The notes under the pieces: generated by a model
What the model saw: only the letters and a program-made list of their open reading frames with translations
The model's database searches: none
Told to the model about the DNA's origin: nothing
From: Clostridium_AD sp050717535
GTDB lineage: Bacteria > Bacillota > Clostridia > Clostridiales > Clostridiaceae
Assembly (NCBI RefSeq): GCF_050717535.1
Contig: NZ_JBOITM010000078.1
Span: 19,954-83,953, forward strand
Direction: 5' to 3'
Length of the DNA stretch: 64,000 nucleotides
In this document: positions 1-9,889 of the stretch, piece by piece
How positions within the stretch are numbered: the stretch's first letter is position 1
Layout of the letters: each line of letters opens with the position of its first letter
Program-made: the position numbers and the translations under genes

Positions 1-1094
1 TTATCCATTCCTTTTCTATAAGGTCTATCTTCGGATATGGCTGTAAATATATCTGCAACAGCCATTATTCTAGAACCAGTACCAATTTCCTCACCAGTAA
101 GATGAAATGGATAACCACTTCCATCTAATTTTTCATGATGATAAGCTGCCCACTCAGCTATTCGTTGCAAACCACCAATTGAATTTAACGTCCTAAATGT
201 GTGATAAGTATGACATCTTATAATTGCAAATTCATCAACTGTTAATTTGGACGGTTTCTCAAGAATACTGGTTGGAATTATTAATTTACCTATATCATGA
301 AAATTCCCTGCTATCCTCATTGACTTTACATCTAACTCTGCAAGTCCAAACAATTCAGATAATTTTACTGCACATTCTGATACACCAGATGTATGAGTAG
401 CCGTAAATCTAGACTTGAAATCTATTAAATCTCGATACAAATTGGATATTAATGATACATCGTCAAGGTCTATTTGCATATTTTTAAACTGCCCATTGAT
501 TAATAACAATGAATATATGCTAGGAGAAGTTAAATCTAACCAAAATTCCTCTCTTTTAGATAAATCAAGAAAATAAGTTACTATATTTTTATGTATAACT
601 GTACCTGATAATTTTTTTATTGTTGTTACTATATCATTAACTTGGTGTAAGATATATTTATTTCTATTTATTAATCTCTCAACATAATCAGATAATAAAA
701 TGATTTGAGAACAAAAAACTATTGGGTTTTCTATACAATCATCCCAATCGTTCCAACTTCTATGATGGTTTCTGACTATCTTCGAAATTTTTCTTAACCA
801 TGGTATTTGTTCTAATAATAATTCTCCTCTTATAGTATGAATATTTTCATTTATATCCTTAAAATTATGAATAGCTATTTTCTCTTCCACAGATATTGCA
901 CCAATGTCATGTAATAATGCAGCAGTAAAAATATTCTCTGTAATTTCCGATCCTAAATTGGCTGCTTTCGACAATTCAAGTGCAATAAATGCTGTTCTAT
1001 GTTGATGTTGCGCAACCAAGGGATTTGCTAAATCTCCTACTTCTGACAAAGATAATAGCAAATTACTCAAGTTTACGGATAATTGACTCTTAAT
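1..1094 (-). CDS. HD-GYP domain protein, probable cyclic-di-GMP phosphodiesterase (3' end cut by window)
   Basis: My translation of the minus strand gives about 364 residues running off the left edge. There are two HD-type domains. The N-terminal one has LHDIG near residue 55 and a later HHRSW. The C-terminal one has FHDIGK and then HHEKLDGSGYP, which is the HD-GYP signature, followed by SRIMAVADIFTAISEDRPYRKGM. HD-GYP proteins hydrolyse cyclic di-GMP and are usually cytosolic here, since no membrane segment is seen. The start is unusual: AAAGGAG (1103-1109) is followed after 8 nt by an ATT codon at 1094-1092, and no in-frame ATG or GTG lies between the RBS and the conserved region; a TTG slightly downstream is the alternative. 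It is divergent from the kinase at 1241. Confidence 0.85.
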   Translation of the reverse strand, partial: MKSQLSVNLSNLLLSLSEVGDLANPLVAQHQHRTAFIALELSKAANLGSEITENIFTAALLHDIGAISVEEKIAIHNFKDINENIHTIRGELLLEQIPWLRKISKIVRNHHRSWNDWDDCIENPIVFCSQIILLSDYVERLINRNKYILHQVNDIVTTIKKLSGTVIHKNIVTYFLDLSKREEFWLDLTSPSIYSLLLINGQFKNMQIDLDDVSLISNLYRDLIDFKSRFTATHTSGVSECAVKLSELFGLAELDVKSMRIAGNFHDIGKLIIPTSILEKPSKLTVDEFAIIRCHTYHTFRTLNSIGGLQRIAEWAAYHHEKLDGSGYPFHLTGEEIGTGSRIMAVADIFTAISEDRPYRKGMD

Positions 1095-1240
1095 AAAATC
1101 ATCTCCTTTATTTTGAAATTATAATAAAATTATTAGTATTTACAATTAATACTACAAGAAAAATAGAATTTGGTCAAATATTTAGTAAATACACAAATAT
1201 GGTAGTATAATGAAAACATTATCATTAAAAGAGGTGTGTA

Positions 1241-3037
1241 ATGACTATTGCATCAATTTTTTTAAAAAGGAATATAGTGCGTTTTAAAAATTTAAAACTA
1301 AGGAATAAAATTGCTCTAGCTACAACATTATTGATTTCAGTGTCAACAGCAAGTACATTATTCTTTCTGTACGTACAATCTAAGAATATAGTGTCACAAA
1401 AAAGCTATAATGAAACACATGAGATAACTGTACAGCTAGCAAAGTATTATGATGAAAAACTTACTAAAATTATTAACTTAACTCAAGGTATTTTTCAAGA
1501 TCAAACTTTTAAGCAGTCATTAAATAATATATTATGGAACCCACAGTACAACTATGCAATAGAATCAACTACTATGCAAAGTTTATTTCAACAAACCAGA
1601 TTAAAAGACTCATTTGTGGATTCAATTTTTCTATATACTACCAAGGGAGTATTTCATGAGAATAATAACAAGGTAAGAATAGGGTTTAAGTTTACTAAAT
1701 CTAATCTTTATAAAGGTTATCAAACAAATCACATTATTTCCTGGCAATCCGGTTGTCAGGATGCCATATTTGATAACAATTCCAACTTAATCCCAGTTGT
1801 ATTAAGTACAACAATAGATGGTGTGTATGATAAGGCAGTGCTGGTGCTTAATTTAAAAGAAAATGCGGTTAAAGCAAGCTTTGAAGACATTAGTTCAAAT
1901 AATAAGGGAAGTATATTTTTGCTTAATACTGATGGAAGCGTTGTTACGTCTGTTGACGATAAGAGCTATGCACCATTATTAAAAGATGAAAATTTTTTGT
2001 ACAAATTAAATAATAGCAGTGGGTATTTTAAGTATAAGCATAATAACCAAAAGCTTTATGTAAATTATGACAGTGTAGCAATAAATGGATGGAAAATCAT
2101 AATAGTTCAACCAGAATCAGAACTACTTAAAGATGTGAATAGTTTGCAGATAACAGTTTTATTAATTGGGTTATTTACTATAAGTTTTGCAGGAATGATG
2201 TCAATACTTGTAGCATCAACTATAACAAAACCTATTTATAAATTGAGAAATACTATTTTAAAAGTTCAGAGTGGGGAATTAGATTCCAGATTTAAAAATA
2301 AGTATTCAGATGAAATAGGACAACTTGGAGAAAGTTTTAATGGAATGCTAGACGAGATACAATCTCTTATAAAGGATCTTGGACTTGAACGTGAAAAGAC
2401 TAAAGAAGAGCAAAAGCAAAAATCTAAATCAGAAATGAAAGCGCTTCAAGCACAAATAAATCCTCATTTTCTTTATAATACTTTAGATTCGATATATTGG
2501 AAGTCTAAGCTAGGAGAAAATCAAGAGGTAAGTGAAATGATAATTTCATTGTCTAAGCTCTTAAGAATTGGGTTAAGCAAAGGACAGGATAAAATTCAAG
2601 TTGAAAGCGAGATTGAACATGTAAGAAATTATTTGTATTTAGAAAGTAATATGTATAAAGGAAAATTTGATTATGAAATTAATATAGAAGGTGACATATC
2701 TAGATACTATATCGTAAAGATTATCCTTCAGCCATTTGTGGAAAATTCGTTGCTTCATGGATTTAATGGTATTGGCTATAAGGGGAATATAACTATAGAT
2801 GTGAAAGTGAAGGAAAATAATATTATCTTAGTGGTTAAGGATAATGGGCGAGGAATGAATATTGAAGCTATTAAGAAATCTTTACAAGAAAATGTAACTG
2901 AATCAGAGGGATATGCGTTAAAAAATGTATATCAGAGGTTAAAGTTAAATTATGGAGAACAATGTAGTATTAATCTTAGAAGTGAGCCTTTTAAAGAAAC
3001 TTCTGTTGAAATAATAATACCTACGGAGGAAATATAG
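1241..3037 (+). CDS. YesM/LytS-type sensor histidine kinase
   Basis: This 598-residue membrane kinase has a first membrane segment near residues 25-48, an extracellular sensor region of about 250 residues, a second segment near 300-325, a HAMP-like linker, then the His_kinase domain with QINPHFLYNTLDS carrying the phospho-accepting His. The HATPase domain has QPFVENSLLHGF (N box) and DNGRGMN (G box). This architecture is typical of YesM partners of sugar ABC transporters. The start is preceded by AAGAGGTG. The gene is followed after 2 nt by its YesN-like regulator, so the two are probably co-transcribed and sense an extracellular oligosaccharide. The ligand is inferred only from the enzymes downstream. 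Confidence 0.9.
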   Translation: MTIASIFLKRNIVRFKNLKLRNKIALATTLLISVSTASTLFFLYVQSKNIVSQKSYNETHEITVQLAKYYDEKLTKIINLTQGIFQDQTFKQSLNNILWNPQYNYAIESTTMQSLFQQTRLKDSFVDSIFLYTTKGVFHENNNKVRIGFKFTKSNLYKGYQTNHIISWQSGCQDAIFDNNSNLIPVVLSTTIDGVYDKAVLVLNLKENAVKASFEDISSNNKGSIFLLNTDGSVVTSVDDKSYAPLLKDENFLYKLNNSSGYFKYKHNNQKLYVNYDSVAINGWKIIIVQPESELLKDVNSLQITVLLIGLFTISFAGMMSILVASTITKPIYKLRNTILKVQSGELDSRFKNKYSDEIGQLGESFNGMLDEIQSLIKDLGLEREKTKEEQKQKSKSEMKALQAQINPHFLYNTLDSIYWKSKLGENQEVSEMIISLSKLLRIGLSKGQDKIQVESEIEHVRNYLYLESNMYKGKFDYEINIEGDISRYYIVKIILQPFVENSLLHGFNGIGYKGNITIDVKVKENNIILVVKDNGRGMNIEAIKKSLQENVTESEGYALKNVYQRLKLNYGEQCSINLRSEPFKETSVEIIIPTEEI

Positions 3038-3039
3038 TT

Positions 3040-4644
3040 ATGTATGGAATGATAGTAGTAGATGATAAGGAAGATATCATAAGGGGTATCGAGAAATTAG
3101 GTAACTGGAGGGAAATTGGTGTTGAAGTTATAGGTACCGCATCAAATGGATTAGAAGCATTAAAATTAGTGAAAAAGCTTAAACCCAAAATTATTATAAC
3201 AGATATAAAAATGCCAGTTATGGATGGATTGCAATTGACTAAAAAGGTTATAGAGTTTGATAAGACCGTCAAAATAATATTGCTAAGTGGGTATGGTGAA
3301 TTTATATATGCCCAACAGGCTATGAGGCTGGGAGCGAAAGAATATCTGTTAAAGCCTGCTACCATTGAAACCATCACGGAAGCGGTACTTAGAGCAAAAG
3401 AAGAGATATTAATTGGAGAAATGAGGGTTAGTGAAAATATAGAACTAAGTCAAAGAGTTAAAGAAAATCTGCATTTGGTTAAAGAGAAGTACTTTACTTA
3501 TTTAGTATCCGATGCGGGAAATGATATTGATAGAATGAGGGAAAAACTGAGTTACTTGGAAGTTGATATTGATGTTGAAAATTTCAGGGTGATGGTTGTT
3601 TCACTTGATGATTATGAAAATGTTTATTCTTTAGACTTAGGTGAAAACTATGATTTGGTAATGTTTGGTATTGCAAACATACTAGAGGAAATTATAGGGT
3701 GGTTCTGCAAGAATGTTGTATTTGAAACTGACAATTCTACAATAGCTATTATAATGAACGATATAGATAATGATATTTTCACTATTGCACAAAAGTGTAA
3801 GAGAAGTATAAACCAATATCTGCACTTATCAGTTTCTATTGGAATTGGAAGGCATTATGAGAGGCCTCAGGATATTTCGGTTTCTTATAAGGAGGCTATA
3901 CAGTCGGTAGAAAACAGATTTACTATAGGTAAAAATAGTATTATTAGTATTAATGATATAGATGTAAGTGGAGATATAATGTTTAGATACCCATATAAGA
4001 CCGTAGAGAATCTTATAAGATATGTAAAAATAGGAGCGGTAGAGCGGGTTGAGGAGATTTTTGATTCTTTTATTGAGGATATACGTAACAAAAATTCCAA
4101 TTCACCAAAGCTAATAAAAAGTTATATAAGTGAATTTATATTTTCAATTTCAAAAGAGCTTATGGTAGAAGAAATAAGTATAAAAGAAATTTTAGGAGAT
4201 GAGTTGGAGTACGTAAATAAATTAAATAACCTTGAGACATTAAGCGAAGTTAAAGATACATTAAAGAAAATAATAACTGAAATAACGAATTACATTTTTA
4301 ATTTAAAAAAAGCAAATAAGAAGAGAAATATAGATTTAATTAATGATTATATTAATGAAAACTATATGGAGGACATATCTTTAAAAAATATATCAAAGCA
4401 TATATTTATAAGTCCAAGCTATATATCAACACTTATTAAAGAAAATTACAATGAAAACTTTGTTGATAGGGTAACACGGCTAAGAGTTGAGGAATCCAAA
4501 CTACTCCTTCTTTCGGGGAGAGACAAGGTTTATGAGATAGCAGAAAAGGTTGGTTATAAAGATAGAAGGTATTTTAGCGAAATATTTAAGAAATGTACGG
4601 GACTAACACCTAAGGGATATGTTGAGAAATATAGAAAACTTTAA
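3040..4644 (+). CDS. YesN-type response regulator (REC + AraC-family HTH)
   Basis: The 534 residues begin with a receiver domain (VVDDKEDI acidic pocket, phosphorylation Asp in IIITDIKMPVMDG near residue 55, conserved Lys in YLLKPA). A long middle region of the type found in YesN proteins follows, and the last ~100 residues form an AraC-type double helix-turn-helix (ISLKNISKHIFISPSYIS, then EIAEKVGYKDRRYFSEIFKK). Family knowledge says it activates the adjacent transporter operon when phosphorylated by the kinase just upstream. It is separated from that kinase by 2 nt and ends in a perfect hairpin terminator, so the transporter genes probably start from their own promoter in the 4673-4761 gap. 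Confidence 0.9.
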   Translation: MYGMIVVDDKEDIIRGIEKLGNWREIGVEVIGTASNGLEALKLVKKLKPKIIITDIKMPVMDGLQLTKKVIEFDKTVKIILLSGYGEFIYAQQAMRLGAKEYLLKPATIETITEAVLRAKEEILIGEMRVSENIELSQRVKENLHLVKEKYFTYLVSDAGNDIDRMREKLSYLEVDIDVENFRVMVVSLDDYENVYSLDLGENYDLVMFGIANILEEIIGWFCKNVVFETDNSTIAIIMNDIDNDIFTIAQKCKRSINQYLHLSVSIGIGRHYERPQDISVSYKEAIQSVENRFTIGKNSIISINDIDVSGDIMFRYPYKTVENLIRYVKIGAVERVEEIFDSFIEDIRNKNSNSPKLIKSYISEFIFSISKELMVEEISIKEILGDELEYVNKLNNLETLSEVKDTLKKIITEITNYIFNLKKANKKRNIDLINDYINENYMEDISLKNISKHIFISPSYISTLIKENYNENFVDRVTRLRVEESKLLLLSGRDKVYEIAEKVGYKDRRYFSEIFKKCTGLTPKGYVEKYRKL

Positions 4645-4672
4645 AAGAGGATATATAATCTTTTAAAGTTTT
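4635..4672 (+). terminator. Rho-independent terminator after the YesN-like gene
   Basis: Perfect 14-bp arms (4635-4648 and 4659-4672) overlap the stop codon of the regulator gene and are followed by a T-rich run. The loop is about 10 nt. Confidence 0.75.
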
Positions 4673-4761
4673 TCTCCCTTTTTTGAAGATATTCGCATTG
4701 TCCGTTTTTGTCATCTATATTAAACTGAACTTACCGAAAATAATTAGTGGGGGGTTTTAAG

Positions 4762-6147
4762 ATGAAAAGAAAGTGTATACGGTTTCTAACACAAGCAATA
4801 GCTTTTGGCATAACAGCAACTTTACTTGTAGGTTGTGGAACATCAAATGGTCAAGCAGTGAATAAAAGTAGCCAGGATACAGTAGCACCGGTAAAACTAA
4901 CATGGTGGACTTTTCAAAATTCTGATTCAGTCTATATGAAGGCCATGGTTGCAAAGTACAATAAAGAAAACAAGAAAGGAGTTACAATTGATTATGTTGT
5001 TCAAAGTTCCAATAATTTCAGGCAAGCACTTGATTTAGCTTATCAATCAAACCAGGCGCCTGATATATTCACAGGTCAAGATATAGCAAGTTATTATGTT
5101 CCAAAGGGTCAAATTGAGCCATTAGACAAATATTTAACTCCTGAGATGAAGGAACGTTATGGAACAAAGCTATATAGTGAAGGAGATAATGGTGTAGATA
5201 AAAAGATTTACAGCCTAATTAATACAGGCATAACTTATAGACTTATGTATAATAAGGATTTATTTAAGAAAGCAGGTATTGCCGCTCCACCAAAAACAGT
5301 TAATGAAATGGTTGCAGATGCTAAGAAGATAACTGCAGTAGGGAAAGCAGACAAAGCATATGGTTTTGCAATTAATATGAAGAATACTCAAACATCTATT
5401 GAGAGATCAATTAATGTTATTGGTATGAGGAGTGGTTTTAGAAATTATGATTATGCTACTGGTAAATTCGATTTTTCTCCATATAAACCTATAGTACAAG
5501 CATTCGCTACTATGGCTAAAGATGGTTCTATGTTCCCAGGTTTCGAGTCTCTTGACGTAGATCCAATGAGAACACAATTTTCGCAAGGGAAAATTGGAAT
5601 GTATTTGTCAGGAGCATGGGAACCATCTTGGTATGATGCGTTATCTCCTAAATCCACAGTGGACTATGCAGCAGCTCCAGTTCCTACAATTGATGGAACT
5701 GTAAAAGCACCAGCTTATATAAGCGGTTTAAGATGGTTGTTTATGAGTAGTAAGACAGATTATAAAGATCAGGTTTGGGATGTAATGAAATTTTTCTACT
5801 CAGATGAAGTGCAAACGGGCTACAATGAAAAGGGCTTAGGTGTAGTTATGGTTCCAACAGTATTGGCGAAGTCAAAACCATCAACTGTTAAAGCTATGAG
5901 TGGTTTCTTACCAACAAAAGATGATGCTATTTATCCACCAATTCCTAATGTAAGAGCTCTTAAAATTGAAGGAAGTCCTTTTAATGATATATTTGCAAAT
6001 ATTATTACAGGTGGTACAACCTTTGACAAAGAGATAGGACCTCTTAATAAAAAATACAATGATGCTTTAGTACAAGGAATTAAATCAAAAGCAGTAAAAG
6101 ATTATAAAATACCTAATTTTGATCCATCGTCCCTAATTGGTAAATAA
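4762..6147 (+). CDS. Sugar ABC transporter substrate-binding lipoprotein (module 1)
   Basis: The protein is 461 residues from the ATG at 4762, which lies 7 nt after a GGGGGG ribosome site; an upstream in-frame GTG at 4747 overlaps that site and is not favoured. A basic N-terminus, hydrophobic stretch and lipobox LLVGC put the lipidated Cys at about residue 25. The rest fits family 1 extracellular solute-binding proteins (LTWWTF near the mature N-terminus, YNKDLFKKAGI, GKIGMYLSGAWEPSWY). It should capture an oligosaccharide outside the membrane and hand it to the two permeases encoded next. A hairpin after the gene may keep its transcript level above that of the permeases. No ATPase gene is present, so a shared MsmK-type ATPase is presumably encoded elsewhere. 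Confidence 0.9.
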   Translation: MKRKCIRFLTQAIAFGITATLLVGCGTSNGQAVNKSSQDTVAPVKLTWWTFQNSDSVYMKAMVAKYNKENKKGVTIDYVVQSSNNFRQALDLAYQSNQAPDIFTGQDIASYYVPKGQIEPLDKYLTPEMKERYGTKLYSEGDNGVDKKIYSLINTGITYRLMYNKDLFKKAGIAAPPKTVNEMVADAKKITAVGKADKAYGFAINMKNTQTSIERSINVIGMRSGFRNYDYATGKFDFSPYKPIVQAFATMAKDGSMFPGFESLDVDPMRTQFSQGKIGMYLSGAWEPSWYDALSPKSTVDYAAAPVPTIDGTVKAPAYISGLRWLFMSSKTDYKDQVWDVMKFFYSDEVQTGYNEKGLGVVMVPTVLAKSKPSTVKAMSGFLPTKDDAIYPPIPNVRALKIEGSPFNDIFANIITGGTTFDKEIGPLNKKYNDALVQGIKSKAVKDYKIPNFDPSSLIGK

Positions 6148-6166
6148 ATATTAAGTATAAATTAAA

Positions 6167-6204
6167 TGTGCCTGGGTCTGGAAAGACAAATGAGTCCAGG
6201 CACA
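6167..6204 (+). promoter_or_regulatory. Intercistronic stem-loop between binding-protein and permease genes
   Basis: Inverted arms of 9 bp (6167-6175, TGTGCCTGG; 6196-6204) flank a 20-nt loop, followed by a weak ATTTTAAT tract. Its position right after a binding-protein gene matches partial terminators or mRNA-stabilising loops known from sugar ABC operons. That role is inferred. Confidence 0.6.
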
Positions 6205-6226
6205 ATTTTAATAAGGGGGAAGAGGC

Positions 6227-7180
6227 ATGCAAGTTATAAGAAAAAGTAATACTAATAAGTCTTTAAATTTCAATAAGAAAGAAAATTTAAAAGAAAGACT
6301 GCAGACATATGGAATGATTCTACCTAGTTTTGTTTTTCTTTTGGTATTTTCTATATATCCATTAGTATGGGTTCTTAGGTATATGTTTTGTGAATTTGAC
6401 GAGTCTACACCAGCTAAGTTTATAGGTATGGGAAATTTTGTTAGAATTTTCACAAGAGATACTTATTTCTGGAAAACAGTTTTGAATACATTTATTTATG
6501 GTGGTGGAAAAATCCTTTTGACTATTCCAATATCTTTTTTACTTGCATTACTTATAAATGAAAAATTAAAAGGAAAAGATGTAGTTAGAGCTATGATTTT
6601 TATGCCTACAATTATCAGTACCGCTGTTATGGCTATGATGTTTTATTACATATTGAATCCATATAATGGTGTACTTAACCAGATATTAATAAATTTCCAT
6701 ATAGTTAGCCAGCCTATTAATTGGCTAGGTAAAAAGTATGCTATGCTGTCAGTAATTTTAGTAGCAGTATGGGGAGCGATAGGTAATTATATGATTTATT
6801 TTATTGCGGGTCTTCAATCAATACCGCAAGAAATATATGAAAGTGCTGAGATTGATGGTGCAAATAAGTTGCAAACAACCTGGTATATAACCATTCCTAT
6901 GCTTGGACCGGTTATGCAGATTATAATTATGATGGCGATAACTGTATCACTTAAGGGATATGAAAGTATTATGGTTCTTACTGGTGGAGGGCCAAATGGA
7001 TCCACAGATGTTATGTTTCTTTATGTATATAAGCTATTTTTCCCTATGTCTGATGGTTCTGATTTTAGAACTAATTATGGTTATGGTGCTACAGCAGCAT
7101 TTGTATCAGCTATTATTGTTGGTATAATAACCTGTGCGTATCTCTATTACTCTAGAAAATCAAGTGAGGACATACAATAA
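6227..7180 (+). CDS. Sugar ABC transporter permease, MalF/LplB type (module 1)
   Basis: The 317 residues form a typical six-helix inner-membrane subunit. A short cytosolic N-terminus is followed by a first helix (MILPSFVFLLVFSIYPL), and the conserved EAA loop reads EIYESAEIDGANKLQTTW near residue 205, with a following GGGPNGSTDV. It pairs with the next gene to form the translocation channel. The RBS is GGGGGAAGAGG just before the ATG. It lies 79 nt after the binding-protein gene and 18 nt before its partner, so one operon is likely. Confidence 0.88.
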   Translation: MQVIRKSNTNKSLNFNKKENLKERLQTYGMILPSFVFLLVFSIYPLVWVLRYMFCEFDESTPAKFIGMGNFVRIFTRDTYFWKTVLNTFIYGGGKILLTIPISFLLALLINEKLKGKDVVRAMIFMPTIISTAVMAMMFYYILNPYNGVLNQILINFHIVSQPINWLGKKYAMLSVILVAVWGAIGNYMIYFIAGLQSIPQEIYESAEIDGANKLQTTWYITIPMLGPVMQIIIMMAITVSLKGYESIMVLTGGGPNGSTDVMFLYVYKLFFPMSDGSDFRTNYGYGATAAFVSAIIVGIITCAYLYYSRKSSEDIQ

Positions 7181-7198
7181 AATGAGGTGAAATGCTAA

Positions 7199-8086
7199 AT
7201 GAAAGGTGGAATTAATATGGGAATTAATTCGAATTATAAAAATGTAAAATCTCTTGCGACGATATTCCTTAATATATTGAAATGGATTTTTATAATTTCT
7301 ATGATTATATTTACATTGTTTCCTGTTGTTTATATTATTTTAGGGTCATTTAAAAGTAATATGGAACTAATGATAGGTGGTAATATCATACCAAAGGTAT
7401 GGAGGCTTACAAATTATATTGATGCATGGAAAAAAGCTAATTTTGCAATATATACTTGGAACAGTCTTTATTTTTGCTTCTTTGTTACATTGGGTTCTTT
7501 ATTAATTTCCTCAATGGCGGGATATATACTTGCAAGGAAGAATTTCTTTGGTAAAAAAATTTTTAAAGCAGTTCTTTTATCTACAATGTTTATAACTTTA
7601 GGAGCAATTGTATATAAACCATTATATATTATGATGGTAGGTATTGGATTAAATAAAAGTCTATGGGCAATAATTCTAATCCAAATAGGAGCTCAGGGTA
7701 TGAATATATTTATAGTTGAAAGATTCGTAAGAGGAATTCCAAAGGAACTTGACGAAGCTGCAAAAATAGATGGTTGCAGTACGTTTAGAATTTATTGGCA
7801 AATAATAATTCCTTTAATCAGGCCTATACTAGGGGTTGTTGGATTGTTTGCGTTTAGAGATGCTTGGAATTCATATGTATTGCCATCTATATTTTCAATA
7901 ATGAACAAAAATCTTATGACTTTGACAGTAGGAGTTGTAAACCTAAAATATGCTGATGGTGCGGCAATTCAATGGAATATAATGGTAGCTGGAGCTTCTA
8001 TAGCATTGGTACCAATGCTTATAGTATATGTATTTGCCAGTAAGCAATTTATTTCTGGTTTGACTGTTGGAGGGGTTAAAGGATGA
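7199..8086 (+). CDS. Sugar ABC transporter permease, MalG/YtcP type (module 1)
   Basis: This 295-residue membrane subunit has the EAA loop ELDEAAKIDGCSTFRIYW about 100 residues from the C-terminus. The family closes with a short conserved tail, seen here as GLTVGGVKG. Two starts are possible: ATG 7199, with GAGGTGA 8 nt upstream, and ATG 7217, with AAGGTGG 8 nt upstream. The longer form is listed. It forms the heterodimeric permease with the preceding gene and is 57 nt upstream of a GH3 enzyme gene. Confidence 0.88.
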   Translation: MKGGINMGINSNYKNVKSLATIFLNILKWIFIISMIIFTLFPVVYIILGSFKSNMELMIGGNIIPKVWRLTNYIDAWKKANFAIYTWNSLYFCFFVTLGSLLISSMAGYILARKNFFGKKIFKAVLLSTMFITLGAIVYKPLYIMMVGIGLNKSLWAIILIQIGAQGMNIFIVERFVRGIPKELDEAAKIDGCSTFRIYWQIIIPLIRPILGVVGLFAFRDAWNSYVLPSIFSIMNKNLMTLTVGVVNLKYADGAAIQWNIMVAGASIALVPMLIVYVFASKQFISGLTVGGVKG

Positions 8087-8142
8087 TTTTTATATACTAG
8101 GGTTTAAGCGTACCCTTGTAAGAACTTATATAGGAGGAAATT

Positions 8143-9858
8143 ATGAAGAGTGAGAATAAATATGTGAAAAATCTAATTTCTAAGATGACATTGGATGAAA
8201 AGGTTGGAGCATTATTAACATTAGGTTTTAGTGGAACTATAGCAATGCCACATATATACGAGTTTATAACTAAATATCATTGTGGTGGGTTAAGGCTTTC
8301 TCCAACTTCAAGAAGTTTTGGAAGTTATGTAAATCCTAAATCTGGAGAAACTGTTGTTAATGTTGTAGATGAAAAAGGTTTTAAAAATGGTATAGAGCCT
8401 CCAACTACAAATGCGTCTGAATATAAAAAGCTACTTTGCGAATTTCAGAAATTAGCTATGAATAGGCCTCACGGAATACCACTTCATTTTTCATATGATC
8501 AAGAGGGTGGAACTAGTTCAGATTTTAATTTTAGTGGAGTAAATATATTCACAAAACCGATGGGAATAAGAGCAACAGGGGATAGCAAACTTGCTTATGA
8601 AGTTGCTTTAGCAGTTTCTAAGCAAAGTAAAGCAGTGGGCTTTAATTGGATACATTCTCCGGTTATTGATATTAATGTAGATCCTAGAAATCCCGAAGTT
8701 TATACAAGAGCTTATTCTGATAGAGTGGAAGAAGTAGTGGAATACTCAGAGCAATCCTGTTTGGGTTTCAAGGAAGGGGGGTTAATTGCAACAGGTAAAC
8801 ATTTTCCAGGAAGAGGAGATTCACCTGTGGATGCACACTTTGAGGTACCGGTTATAAATGTGGATAGAGAGACTATGTTAAAACGAGAATTATTACCTTA
8901 TAAAGTGCTTATAAATAAAGGTTTATTGCCGTCTATAATGATAGCACATAGTATATTTCCAGCATTTGATAGCGAGCATATTGCTACAGTTTCAAAGAAG
9001 ATAATAACTGGATTACTAAGAGAGGAATTAAAATTTGATGGAGTAATTGCTACAGACAGTATGACCATGGGAGCGATTGCTATAAAGTATGGAGTTGCAA
9101 ATGCTTGTGCATTATCACTTGAAGCTGGAGCAGATCTTGTACTTATGAAAGCTGAGGGGAGTCTTGTTGAAGAAACTTTTAATAAAATAAAAGAATTTAT
9201 TAAAGATGGAAAAATCAGTATAGAAGAATTAGACAAAAAAGTGTATAGAGTATTAAATGTAAAATATGAGTATGGGTTATTTAATTATGAAACAATAACA
9301 GGTGAAAGGCCTGAGGATATAATTAATGAAAAGAGAATAGTTGCTTTATCAAAATTAGTTGCAAGAAAATCTGTTCTTGTGGCAAGAGATAGAAACAAAT
9401 TGTTGCCTATACGTAAAAATGAAAAAATATTGGTTATAGAACAAATAAATAAAACACCGAATAATTTTAGCTGGTATCCGGGTATACTTTTTAAAAAATG
9501 TACTAAGTATAAGAAAAACATATCATATTTAGAAACAAATTATACTTTTGATGAACAGGATATAGATAACATTAGGAGAAGAATTAAAGACTATAATATC
9601 ATAATTGTAACTAATTTTTATATACGAGGAAAACTTGCCAATAATGATATTATAAAAGAAATCGTAGGTGATAAATCTAAACAAGTAGTATTAGTTACCA
9701 ATACTCCTTATGAAGTATTAAGTATACCAAAGGAAGCAGATTCAGTAGTTATAACTTTTGCAACCTCACCAGACAATATAGAGGTTGTTGCAGGAGTAAT
9801 ATTTGGTGAAGTAGTTCCTGAAGGGGAATGGCCTATTGAGTATAAACTTAGTGAATGA
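8143..9858 (+). CDS. GH3 glycoside hydrolase, beta-N-acetylhexosaminidase (NagZ-like)
   Basis: The 571 residues fit GH3. The N-terminal TIM-barrel shows FSYDQEGG, the NagZ motif KHFPGRGDSPVDAHFEVP (the His/Asp acid-base pair of this subgroup, with Arg where PGHGD is usual) and the nucleophile Asp in GVIATDSMTMGAI. The C-terminal part from about residue 420 is an alpha/beta sandwich-like domain. No signal peptide is seen, so it acts in the cytosol on imported sugar. RBS AGGAGGAAATT precedes the ATG. The next gene, GH88, overlaps only if its less likely upstream start is used. The NagZ activity is inferred from the motif; GH3 members acting on glucose or xylose lack the DxH loop. Confidence 0.85.
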   Translation: MKSENKYVKNLISKMTLDEKVGALLTLGFSGTIAMPHIYEFITKYHCGGLRLSPTSRSFGSYVNPKSGETVVNVVDEKGFKNGIEPPTTNASEYKKLLCEFQKLAMNRPHGIPLHFSYDQEGGTSSDFNFSGVNIFTKPMGIRATGDSKLAYEVALAVSKQSKAVGFNWIHSPVIDINVDPRNPEVYTRAYSDRVEEVVEYSEQSCLGFKEGGLIATGKHFPGRGDSPVDAHFEVPVINVDRETMLKRELLPYKVLINKGLLPSIMIAHSIFPAFDSEHIATVSKKIITGLLREELKFDGVIATDSMTMGAIAIKYGVANACALSLEAGADLVLMKAEGSLVEETFNKIKEFIKDGKISIEELDKKVYRVLNVKYEYGLFNYETITGERPEDIINEKRIVALSKLVARKSVLVARDRNKLLPIRKNEKILVIEQINKTPNNFSWYPGILFKKCTKYKKNISYLETNYTFDEQDIDNIRRRIKDYNIIIVTNFYIRGKLANNDIIKEIVGDKSKQVVLVTNTPYEVLSIPKEADSVVITFATSPDNIEVVAGVIFGEVVPEGEWPIEYKLSE

Positions 9859-9889
9859 ATATAAAAGAATGGTTTTGGGAGGTACGGAT

